In this document: one piece after another, positions 1 through 5,559 of the stretch
Layout: each line of letters opens with the position of its first letter
How positions within the stretch are numbered: the first letter of the stretch is position 1
Assembly (NCBI GenBank): GCA_964384025.1
Contig: CAYLJJ010000189.1
Coordinates: 1-5,952, forward strand
Origin: CAYLJJ01 sp964384025
Lineage (GTDB): Bacteria; Myxococcota_A; Bradymonadia; UBA7976; UBA1532
DNA: 5,952 bases
Direction: 5' to 3'
The notes under the pieces: generated by a model
Database searches by the model: none
Told to the model about the DNA's origin: nothing
What the model saw: only the letters and a program-made list of their open reading frames with translations
Made by a program: the position numbers and the translations under genes

Positions 1-13
1 TCATCAGAACCGC

Positions 14-44
14 TTGCTCCAATCTAAAACTCCAGATTGAGCAA
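14..44. repeat. Imperfect inverted repeat (11 bp stem, one bulge)
   Basis: TTGCT (14-18) pairs with AGCAA (40-44) and CAATCT (20-25) pairs with AGATTG (34-39), leaving C19 bulged and an 8-base loop AAAACTCC. No T-run follows on either strand, so it is not a typical intrinsic terminator. It may be a structured part of an RNA or the end of a gene to the left. I see no gene in 1-127; the short open frame there reads into the intron tail and is not protein-like. Confidence 0.35.
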
Positions 45-127
45 ATCTATCACATGCAGACCAGAAGTTCGCCAAAAGCATTGAGTTTAATTCAGGTTCA
101 AAATCACTACATCTTCATCACCACCAA

Positions 128-201
128 GAGCCGGATATACGGCCCACAAGTCCGGTTCTGTGAGAAGGGCCCTGGGGCAACCCGAGGCTCCTACTCGACA
201 C
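128..201 (+). mobile_element. Group II intron 3' remnant (domains V and VI)
   Basis: Group II introns are self-splicing retroelements whose 3' end is a conserved domain V hairpin followed by domain VI. Here GAGCCGGA (128-135) pairs with TCCGGTTC (151-158), including the characteristic G-T wobble beside the catalytic AGC (129-131). A linker TGTGAGAAGG follows. A second hairpin has GGG (174-176) and CCC (181-183) closing a GCAA tetraloop, a lower stem GAG (162-164)/CTC (194-196), and an unpaired A193 placed as the branch-point A. It ends CTACTCGAC, as many bacterial introns do, which puts the 3' splice boundary near 199-201. Domain V is odd: the segment is 31 nt instead of the usual 34, and its upper stem and GNRA loop are not recognisable (136-150), so this copy is probably decayed. 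No maturase/reverse transcriptase coding is visible in 1-127. The match is to family features from memory, not to a database hit. Confidence 0.7.
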
Positions 202-358
202 TCACAAGGAAATACACTACCCCACCCCGCGATACCGATTGCATAACAGGTCTGCCGTGCATCCACGTGACAAGCGAGTTGCCAGCAGCCGGCAGGTGAG
301 CACTTCTACGTCCTACTGCATGGCAACCACTGGTAGACCACCTGATAGAGCTAAGTTT

Positions 359-387
359 TTGTTTTGGGGTGGGAACTATGGTATTCA
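359..387 (+). promoter_or_regulatory. Weak sigma70-like promoter candidate
   Basis: TTGTTT (359-364) and TATTCA (382-387) are separated by 17 bases. Each matches its consensus hexamer only in part. Transcription would begin near 394, giving a leader of about 28 bases before the ATG at 422. It is placed well for the lipoprotein gene, but such weak pairs arise by chance. Confidence 0.22.
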
Positions 388-403
388 GATAGGATCTTGG
401 AGC

Positions 404-409
404 GGGGAG
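404..409 (+). promoter_or_regulatory. Ribosome binding site that decides the start at 422
   Basis: GGGGAG at 404-409 is the only strong Shine-Dalgarno-like run near the signal peptide. It lies 12 bases before the ATG at 422, and a weaker GGAA (412-415) lies 6 bases before it. The ATG at 410 directly abuts GGGGAG and has no usable spacing, so 422 is preferred. It also gives the more normal signal peptide, beginning Met-Arg. Confidence 0.5.
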
Positions 410-421
410 ATGGAACTACAA

Positions 422-2998
422 ATGCGACTCACAGTGCTTGCTTTGGCAATCCTCTCGTCCTTTTGCGCCTGCACTGCTGCAGACGACGCAGAGGGTAGTA
501 GTCAGTCCGTCGGAGGATATGGCGAGGAACTTGCGGTCCTTCGTGCAGATCCACATGGGGTTCTGATCGGCGAGTACCGGTCGAAGCAGAGCACGGTACG
601 TTTCGAAGTCAACATTGGACCTCGTCGGGCCCTAGAGCAGGTTGTCCTGATCCCAGAAACCGCAGGGGATGACCTTAGCGTCAAGTTCGAGGCGGGTGAG
701 GTTTCCGAAGTCGCCATTGGTGACACCGACTGGGCCCCGGAAGACGGGCCGCCACCGAAAGCACGCCTTGACGCCCTCCACGCCGGCGGCGTGTCACGAG
801 CTCTTCCATACATCAGCGCGCACTTGTATTGGGCGCTGCCAACACGCGACTTCCGGCCACACCGGGTCGCTTTGCTGTCCATCTACAGCAAGCTCGCCCC
901 CCATCTTGAGCCAGGCGACAAAGTATTGAGCCAACTAGATGGAACGGCACTGTCAAGCTGTTTGCTCGACATCTGCGCCGTCAAGACGCCTGAAGCGCTA
1001 TTCGGGTGCGAGTGGGGTGATGAACTTCACCGGGACATTGTCCCTCTCATCGACGGACTTCCACCAGGGTGTGTTGTGGGTATGCCCGACGGCTCACCGA
1101 TGCCTGATGTGGACGGAGTTCCTGTCGATGTTCACCATCAGGACTTGCACGAAGCCGGTGCATGCTATGGGGCATGCGGTGGAAGCTGTGGTGGAGCATG
1201 CCGAGCTATCCCTATAGGTTGCAACCCTGCAGATATCCGGTGGCCAGAGGGCGGCCTCCGCGACGGGGCCGAAGCTACCTCCGGAGCTCGTGCATGCTAC
1301 CGTGTTCAACGGTTTCTCCGAGTTGGGGATGTTACACCAGAGGATGATTTCCGTGCTGACTACGGCGAGTGTCCTGAAGCATACCTAACCCAGAACGAGT
1401 TCATTGCTTGCACAACTGCCGAGTGTTGTTTCCGCCACGATGAATGTACCCGGCACGACAACATCACCGCCGATGGCCAAATCGATTGGCTGACTCCGGC
1501 GTCCGTGCTCTGTCAGGATTGGGGGGTTGCAAGGGAAAATGGATGTGGGATTCGCGCCCTGCAAGGGAAGCCTTCTGGTGGTTGGGGTATCAAGTGGTTT
1601 TCAGATCGGCGTCGGCCTATCGAGACGGGCAATTGGGGTGTTTGTCAGTGGCATGCGCGGTGCGTGGGGGGGCAGTGCCGGCCCGAGCTGGTTGGGTATC
1701 TCCGGCCAAGCGAAATCGATCATGAGCAGTGGGAGCAGGCCATCTGCCCTGTGCATGCTTGCAAACACGGATTTGACGCTCGCTGTCGACAGGATGCAGT
1801 TCATGATCATCTTCCAACGGAGGGGCCTCAAGTTGATGTTGTACCTCGGACTGGTGTTCGTGGCCGTGACGAGTTCCATCAGTCGGGAATTGGCTTCGCC
1901 CCGAACTCAACTGTTTCTTGCACCGGATATCGGGTCGGCGAAGATGCTGGCCGCTTCGACATTCATGTGGATTTCGATGGAAGGTTCGTCAAAACATATA
2001 GGCCTGGATTCGACAAACCTGCTGGTGATTATCTTTTTTCTTGCGTGGATGAGTTCGGGGTCGATAGCAATGAGGCTCCGTTCGAGATACTTGCTACGCC
2101 TGTGCATGCTGCACGGCCGAACTGCGGTGACCGAGTGTGTTCAGGTACTGAGAACCGGAATACGTGCCCAGAAGACTGCGGATTGTGTATTGGGCAGCAA
2201 AATGATAGAAATTGGGGTGTTGTAGCACAGGGCGACGGCCACTTGTACGCTGTGGCAGGGCGCTGTTCTCACCAGATCGTCTCATTGCCATCGTTTGATG
2301 CTTTGGGTGTTAGCCACGTTGACATTACGCGTGCTGAGTTTGATGGATGCTACGAACCATGCCGTTCTCTTGACGGTGGTCATGATAGGCCACTGCTTAA
2401 ACTCCCGTCAGAGGCAGCTGTCTACATGCTTGATCAGGGCCGGCTTCGTGCTTTTGACGATGAGGCAGCATACCGGAGTTGCTCGGGGGAGGTGGGTTTT
2501 GAACGAGTCTTCTCACATGCAACCCGAGCCCTCCTTGAGGAACTTGGCGGGGTTGAACCAGAAGGTTTGTGCGCACCAGCAGTTGAGAGCCCCTGTGAGG
2601 ATGGTGGGGTACGGCGATGCAAGGACAACTGCGATTGGGGGGAATGTGCAGGCTCCTGTGATTGCCAGGATGGTGACGGTGATGGATTTTTGCCGTTAGG
2701 TTGCGAAAATGGTGATTGTGAGCTGCCTCGTACTGATTGTGACGATGATGATCGGACTGTACACTCTGGGCATGTGGAACTGTGCGATGGACAGGACAAT
2801 GACTGCGACGGACAAACGGACGAAAACCTGTCGAGGGCCTGCAACTCGGTATGCGGCGCGGGTCAGGAGATGTGCAGCAACGGTCAGTGGCACAACTGCA
2901 ACGCGCCACTGTCAGAGGCCGAGATCTGCGACGATCAGGACAACGACTGCGATGGCCAGACGGACGAAAACCTGACGAGGGACTGCAACTCGGTATGA
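422..2998 (+). CDS. Large Cys-rich lipoprotein with MopE-type repeats, 5' part, ended by in-frame TGA
   Basis: This encodes 858 residues of a secreted lipoprotein. Residues 1-17 are a signal peptide with a hydrophobic core and a lipobox-like FCAC ending at Cys17, so the mature protein is probably lipid-anchored at the cell surface or in the periplasm. Residues about 20-245 are unassigned. A Gly/Cys cluster (CYGACGGSCGGAC, 248-260) is followed by CCFRHDEC at 335-342, which fits the phospholipase A2 histidine signature. Residues about 475-560 look like a bacterial beta-sandwich domain (GxGFxPNSTV, then PAGDYLFSCVD). A CGDxxC...TCPEDCG motif lies at 568-587. Residues about 600-715 contain LLKLPSEAAVYML followed by GRLRAF, like domains common in large secreted myxobacterial proteins. 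From 746 on come Asp/Cys-rich MopE-type metal-binding repeats (DGDGDGF, CDGQDNDCDGQTDE). The TGA stop interrupts the second 48-residue unit at a cysteine position, and the same frame continues to 4927. No enzyme activity can be claimed. The TTG at 239 is a possible but unlikely earlier start. Confidence 0.85.
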   Translation: MRLTVLALAILSSFCACTAADDAEGSSQSVGGYGEELAVLRADPHGVLIGEYRSKQSTVRFEVNIGPRRALEQVVLIPETAGDDLSVKFEAGEVSEVAIGDTDWAPEDGPPPKARLDALHAGGVSRALPYISAHLYWALPTRDFRPHRVALLSIYSKLAPHLEPGDKVLSQLDGTALSSCLLDICAVKTPEALFGCEWGDELHRDIVPLIDGLPPGCVVGMPDGSPMPDVDGVPVDVHHQDLHEAGACYGACGGSCGGACRAIPIGCNPADIRWPEGGLRDGAEATSGARACYRVQRFLRVGDVTPEDDFRADYGECPEAYLTQNEFIACTTAECCFRHDECTRHDNITADGQIDWLTPASVLCQDWGVARENGCGIRALQGKPSGGWGIKWFSDRRRPIETGNWGVCQWHARCVGGQCRPELVGYLRPSEIDHEQWEQAICPVHACKHGFDARCRQDAVHDHLPTEGPQVDVVPRTGVRGRDEFHQSGIGFAPNSTVSCTGYRVGEDAGRFDIHVDFDGRFVKTYRPGFDKPAGDYLFSCVDEFGVDSNEAPFEILATPVHAARPNCGDRVCSGTENRNTCPEDCGLCIGQQNDRNWGVVAQGDGHLYAVAGRCSHQIVSLPSFDALGVSHVDITRAEFDGCYEPCRSLDGGHDRPLLKLPSEAAVYMLDQGRLRAFDDEAAYRSCSGEVGFERVFSHATRALLEELGGVEPEGLCAPAVESPCEDGGVRRCKDNCDWGECAGSCDCQDGDGDGFLPLGCENGDCELPRTDCDDDDRTVHSGHVELCDGQDNDCDGQTDENLSRACNSVCGAGQEMCSNGQWHNCNAPLSEAEICDDQDNDCDGQTDENLTRDCNSV

Positions 2999-3322
2999 GG
3001 CGAGGGACAGGAGAAGTGCAGCAAGGGACGATGGCGAAACTGCAACGCGCCACCGCCAACAGCCGAGATCTGCGACGGCCGGGACAACGACTGCGACGGG
3101 CAGACGGACGAGTGTCCGGCAAACCAAGTCTGCAGGAACGGGCGGTGCGAGGGGATCTGCCAGCCGTCGCCAGAAGTTTGCGACGGCCAGGACAACGACT
3201 GCGATGGCCAGACGGACGAGAACCTGACGAGGGTCTGCAACTCGGTATGCGGCGCGGGTCAGGAGATGTGCAGCAACGGACGATGGCGAAACTGCAACGC
3301 GCCACCGCCAGCGGCGGAGATT
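2783..3322 (+). repeat. Coding tandem array of CDGQDNDCDGQTDE units (144-144-108-144 bp)
   Basis: There are four in-frame units: 2783-2926, 2927-3070, 3071-3178 and 3179-3322. Three are 48 codons long and share CDxQDNDCDGQTDENL, CNSVCGxGQExCS and NCNAP. The third is a 36-codon variant with a different second half (ECPANQVCRNGRC). By hand alignment units 2 and 4 differ at about 13 of 144 bases and units 1 and 4 at about 19. Units 1 and 4 share an identical run of about 45 bases. DxDNDCDG segments are the hallmark of MopE-type putative metal-binding repeats. All unit lengths are multiples of three, so gain or loss of units would preserve frame. Confidence 0.9.
2996..2998 (+). other. In-frame TGA at a conserved cysteine position
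   Basis: The sister units read GTA TGC GGC at the same point (2852-2854 and 3248-3250), while this unit reads GTA TGA GGC. It is the only stop codon in 422-4924 in this frame. Downstream codons 2999-3265 continue the repeat with no shift. It would be codon 859 of a 1501-residue product. Confidence 0.95.
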
Positions 3323-4927
3323 TGCGGGAATGGTGTGGACGAGGACTGCAGCGGTGCAGATCTTGAGTGTCCAGCCACTTGCGAATGTGAGGACGCCGAT
3401 GGTGATGACTTTTATCCCATCGGCTGCCAAGATGAGGACTGCATTCCCAGGACAGACTGCAATGACAACAATCCACAAGTCAACCCGGGTCGCGGAGAAC
3501 TATGTGGCAACGGTTTGGACGACGATTGCTCCGGTGACGATGCCGCGTGCCCCTGTTCATGTATAGATGCGGATCGAGATGGCTACTACTCGACAGCTTG
3601 TCGAGATGTGAATTGTGATCTCCGGACGGACTGTGACGACAGCCATGCGGGCGTGAATCCAGGCCGCCCTGAAACCTGTGGCAATAACTTCGATGAGGAC
3701 TGTGATGGTGTTGCTCAAGGGTGCCCGTGTGATTGCGTTGATGCTGACGGCGACAGCTACTTCCCTCAAGGCTGCGGTGACGCTGATTGTCCTCGGCGAG
3801 GGGATTGCGACGACACCAACCCATTAGTCTCTCCGGCAAGGACAGAGGTCTGTGGTAACGATGTCGATGAAGACTGTGATGGTGACGTTCAGGCCTGTGT
3901 GCCAGTGCAAGTCTACAGAGTATCTGTACGCGATGCGAACCCAGCTCCTGATGAGATTATCTGCGTCTCCTTCTACGTTCCGAACCAGGGTTGGCAGATA
4001 GCTGCGCGCAGCGGCAATTCTCACACCGCCGACTTCGCATTGCCTAGCCCTGGTACGATGGAGTTTGTTGTTTTTGCGGCTGGAGCAGGTGGTTGCGATC
4101 AGTGGCGTCGCGATCTCTGGCCATCCGGCTTTGATATTCGAGTCGATGATGTGTCGGTGACTGGTTGCATTGCCCGCAGCGCCAGTCCGGACCCCAGTTG
4201 GAACTCGATGAGAGTTCAGGTTTTACAGGATGGACGAGTAGTTGATGATTCAGATCCCGGGCGGCCCTGTCACTATGTTCCTGCTCGGCCTGGTTTTGGA
4301 ACTCGCTTTGAGGTAGAAAGTGTGGCGCCTGGTCCGCAACAGACCATCTGTGTTGGTATTTCGTCGCCACTTCCAGGCGGTCATCAGATGTTCCCAGCAG
4401 ATGATGTTTATGCTACGGAGCTTGCTGTTCGTGGTCAGCATGAGATTGAGTTCGTCGTGTATGAAGGCGGGTCACAGTGTAATTGGGTCCGTGACCTGTG
4501 GCCGACCGAACATCGCATTCGAGTCAATGGTTCAGAGATCAGGCAATGTGCTTTGCGGATTGGAGAGCCTCATTCGCGATCTCTACGTGTCGACCTCGGA
4601 CCCCCTACACAGGATCGCGGACAGCTGTTCTGTCCGAGCCTCCCAGGTATCTGCTCACCGTTCTCGGTCTGGCTCCAACCTGAGGATGGTCTTGGCTTGG
4701 GTGGGGTAATCGAATGGTGGCCTGCGGTAGGTGATGCTGTTCGACTCCCAGTACTGCAGGAAGGCGGATGGGTACATTCACTTCCGGGCTCCTGTGCTGC
4801 GACCGTCGATGATGTTGTTCAACTTGATCATAGGCGCTCCTGGGCGGTTGGCAGTCGGTTTGGCGAAACTGCACTCTGCACCCTCACTGCTGGCGGGGTT
4901 GGTATCGCTCACGATGGGTGTCGCTAG
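3266..4927 (+). CDS. 3' part of the interrupted repeat lipoprotein: MopE-type repeats plus twin RDLWP domains
   Basis: This is the continuation of the upstream lipoprotein frame after the TGA at 2996-2998. The frame is open from 2999; 3266 is only the first available ATG, it lies inside a repeat unit, and no signal peptide follows, so separate translation would give a cytoplasmic 553-residue fragment. Residues 1-38 finish the first repeat array. Residues 39-212 are three exact 58-residue MopE-type repeats (CxCxDADGDxY, then RTDCDD, NPGR and CGNxxDEDCDG), expected from the family to bind Ca2+ or another metal. Residues about 216-345 and 348-445 are two related beta-rich domains, each with EFVV, a Cys, RDLWP and IRV. 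Residues 446-553 form an unassigned C-terminal domain with four cysteines and several Trp. The gene ends at TAG. If the TGA is read through, repaired or a sequencing error, 422-4927 is one protein of about 1500 residues; otherwise this half is a pseudogene fragment. GGAG just before the 3266 ATG has no proper spacing. Confidence 0.8.
   Translation: MCSNGRWRNCNAPPPAAEICGNGVDEDCSGADLECPATCECEDADGDDFYPIGCQDEDCIPRTDCNDNNPQVNPGRGELCGNGLDDDCSGDDAACPCSCIDADRDGYYSTACRDVNCDLRTDCDDSHAGVNPGRPETCGNNFDEDCDGVAQGCPCDCVDADGDSYFPQGCGDADCPRRGDCDDTNPLVSPARTEVCGNDVDEDCDGDVQACVPVQVYRVSVRDANPAPDEIICVSFYVPNQGWQIAARSGNSHTADFALPSPGTMEFVVFAAGAGGCDQWRRDLWPSGFDIRVDDVSVTGCIARSASPDPSWNSMRVQVLQDGRVVDDSDPGRPCHYVPARPGFGTRFEVESVAPGPQQTICVGISSPLPGGHQMFPADDVYATELAVRGQHEIEFVVYEGGSQCNWVRDLWPTEHRIRVNGSEIRQCALRIGEPHSRSLRVDLGPPTQDRGQLFCPSLPGICSPFSVWLQPEDGLGLGGVIEWWPAVGDAVRLPVLQEGGWVHSLPGSCAATVDDVVQLDHRRSWAVGSRFGETALCTLTAGGVGIAHDGCR
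3380..3901 (+). repeat. Three tandem 58-codon MopE-type metal-binding repeats
   Basis: The units are 3380-3553, 3554-3727 and 3728-3901, each exactly 174 bp with no insertion or deletion. The shared plan is Cys-x-Cys-x-Asp-Ala-Asp-x-Asp-x-Tyr/Phe, then GCxDxDC, RTDCDD or RGDCDD, NPGR or SPAR, and CGNxxDEDCDG ending in CP or CV. The Asp spacing resembles Ca2+-binding DxDxDG loops, and the paired Cys suggest disulfides in an exported protein. At DNA level they are more diverged than the 144-bp array, so they are older duplications. A related partial unit, CDCQDGDGDGF, begins at 2657, ahead of the first array. Confidence 0.88.
3911..4600 (+). repeat. Duplicated beta-rich domain with EFVV-RDLWP-IRV signature
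   Basis: Two diverged copies lie in tandem. Copy 1 begins at 3911 (VYRVSV, then PDEIICVSF) and has WRRDLWP at 4103-4123. Copy 2 begins near 4307 (FEVESV, then PQQTICVGIS) and has WVRDLWP at 4484-4504. The offset between the RDLWP motifs is 381 bp, or 127 residues. Both share a Thr/Ile-Ile-Cys-Val strand, EFVV followed by F or Y, a Cys just before the Trp, IRV, and a closing Cys. I do not recognise a named family; an Ig- or fibronectin-like sandwich is only a guess. Confidence 0.75.
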
Positions 4928-4948
4928 AAGACTCGCGCCAGCAAAGCG

Positions 4949-4972
4949 GCTGCAGGCTGTGGTAGGTGCAGC
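4949..4972. repeat. Short inverted repeat after the long gene
   Basis: GCTGCA (4949-4954) and TGCAGC (4967-4972) flank a 12-base loop, 21 bases past the TAG stop. There is no T-run, so this is at most a weak transcript-end structure. Confidence 0.2.
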
Positions 4973-5014
4973 ACTACGCGCTGTCTATCAGGCTATTGAA
5001 TTCACGTACCGAGT

Positions 5015-5375
5015 TTGATCGATCGAGCCAAGATTCTTCCCATCATGGGCACTTCGCTCCCGCCAGCCCCCAAGCTTCTCCCCATCTCCCCCGCCGCCTG
5101 GGTCAACAGCCAGCAAGGCGACATCATTGAGGAGAACCGCGTCTTTCGCCAGCAACTGGGCAACCGCCGCCTCCGCCTCAATGATGCCCAACGTCGCCGC
5201 CAAGGGCAAACTCCAGGGTCGCAGGGGCCTCGAAGAGGTCGCAGGCATCGTCACCCCTGAAACACGAGGAGAGGCCCCATCAGGGCCAGGGCAACTAACT
5301 CCCCCCACTGATCCCGTGCAGCTTGAAGGTCTGGTGCAGTGCCGGGAGCGCCTGGAAGGCGTGCTGAAGTTCTAG
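5015..5375 (+). pseudogene. Decayed integrase-type transposase, frameshifted and internally deleted
   Basis: Two overlapping frames carry pieces of one transposase. In the frame starting at TTG 5015, residues up to about 5191 read QQGDIIEENRVFRQQL and then RRLRLNDAQR, like the N-terminal region of DDE/rve integrase-core transposases that have an ExENRxLRxQL helix. Between about 5190 and 5201 the match passes to another frame, which gives AAKGKLQGRRGLEEVAGIV and TPET (to 5264), the continuation of that region. The expected catalytic core is missing. After about 40 bases the same frame gives PVQLEGLVQCRERLEGVLKF (ending 5372), resembling the usual C-terminus of these enzymes, with a TAG where a Tyr codon is common. 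The element therefore seems to have lost two-thirds or more of the gene and cannot encode an active enzyme. The exact IS family is unassigned, and terminal inverted repeats were not identified. The family match is from memory of conserved motifs. Confidence 0.68.
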
Positions 5376-5428
5376 TTGGATGGCTGTGCTCAGATCCTTC
5401 AAGACATACGCCCCAGGCTCTAAATCCC

Positions 5429-5444
5429 GGCTGAAAATCCAGCC
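5429..5444. repeat. Short inverted repeat GGCTG/CAGCC
   Basis: GGCTG (5429-5433) and CAGCC (5440-5444) flank the loop AAAATC and are followed by TTCTTC on the + strand. It could be a weak + strand terminator after the transposase relic, but the T content is poor. Confidence 0.2.
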
Positions 5445-5511
5445 TTCTTCAGCGTTCGAAGCCCTCAAAACTACTTAACTTTTCCCCCGATCCTATTTTT
5501 GTACAGGACGG

Positions 5512-5524
5512 GGAGCAGGGCTCC
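5512..5524. repeat. Short inverted repeat GGAGC/GCTCC
   Basis: GGAGC (5512-5516) and GCTCC (5520-5524) are separated by the 3-base loop AGG. It lies 36 bases beyond the stop of the minus-strand gene and may act with the stronger hairpin at 5537-5559. No clear U-tract follows on the - strand. Confidence 0.25.
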
Positions 5525-5536
5525 AAGATATGCGCC

Positions 5537-5559
5537 GCTCCAGGCTGAGGTCCTGGAGC
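5537..5559 (-). terminator. Perfect 8 bp hairpin abutting the stop of the minus-strand gene
   Basis: GCTCCAGG (5537-5544) and CCTGGAGC (5552-5559) form a perfect stem with a 7-base loop. The stem touches the TAG stop (5560-5562, - strand) of the neighbouring gene. Position and stability suit a transcript-end or mRNA-stabilising structure. The - strand sequence after it is GGCGCATATCTTGG, which has no U-run, so a canonical intrinsic terminator is doubtful. Confidence 0.4.

Larger units (their letters stand above)
202..421. other. Intergenic region upstream of the lipoprotein gene
   Basis: This stretch separates the intron tail from the lipoprotein start. It stays open in the lipoprotein frame back to a TTG at 239, but the encoded residues are of ordinary low-complexity character, and the hydrophobic signal peptide begins only at 422, so I treat it as non-coding leader. 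I see no RNA gene in it. A weak promoter candidate and the ribosome binding site are listed separately. Confidence 0.5.

Noticed and set aside
239..421. Upstream TTG start at 239 for the lipoprotein
   Set aside because: It would add 61 residues before the signal peptide, preventing normal export, and the strongest Shine-Dalgarno-like run lies just before 410-422.
502..882. Minus-strand open frame of 126 codons inside the lipoprotein gene
   Set aside because: It is antisense to a frame with clear domains, is rich in Arg/Ser as antisense frames are, and has no recognisable motif.
1527..2225. Second + strand frame of 232 codons overlapping the lipoprotein gene
   Set aside because: It overlaps the region encoding the beta-sandwich domain and the Cys motif, has no ribosome binding site that I can see and no family features.
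2996..3050. Selenocysteine insertion at the TGA, since it replaces a cysteine
   Set aside because: I see no convincing SECIS-type hairpin at the expected distance after the TGA. The only small pairing (GCAG/CTGC, around 3018-3044) is also present in sister repeats that use TGC, and the protein is a repeat lipoprotein, not a redox enzyme.
2397..3476. Minus-strand open frame of 359 codons opposite the repeat array
   Set aside because: It is a mirror of the repeated coding DNA: low-complexity Ser/Arg/His/Pro/Cys repeats with the same period as the + strand units.
2783..3901. CRISPR-like or intergenic repeat array
   Set aside because: The repeats are coding, in frame, with periods of 48 and 58 codons and amino-acid-level conservation; there are no spacers.
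4988..5308. Minus-strand frame of 106 codons
   Set aside because: It is antisense to the transposase relic, whose + strand motifs explain the sequence; the Ala/Leu/Gly-rich product has no recognisable features.
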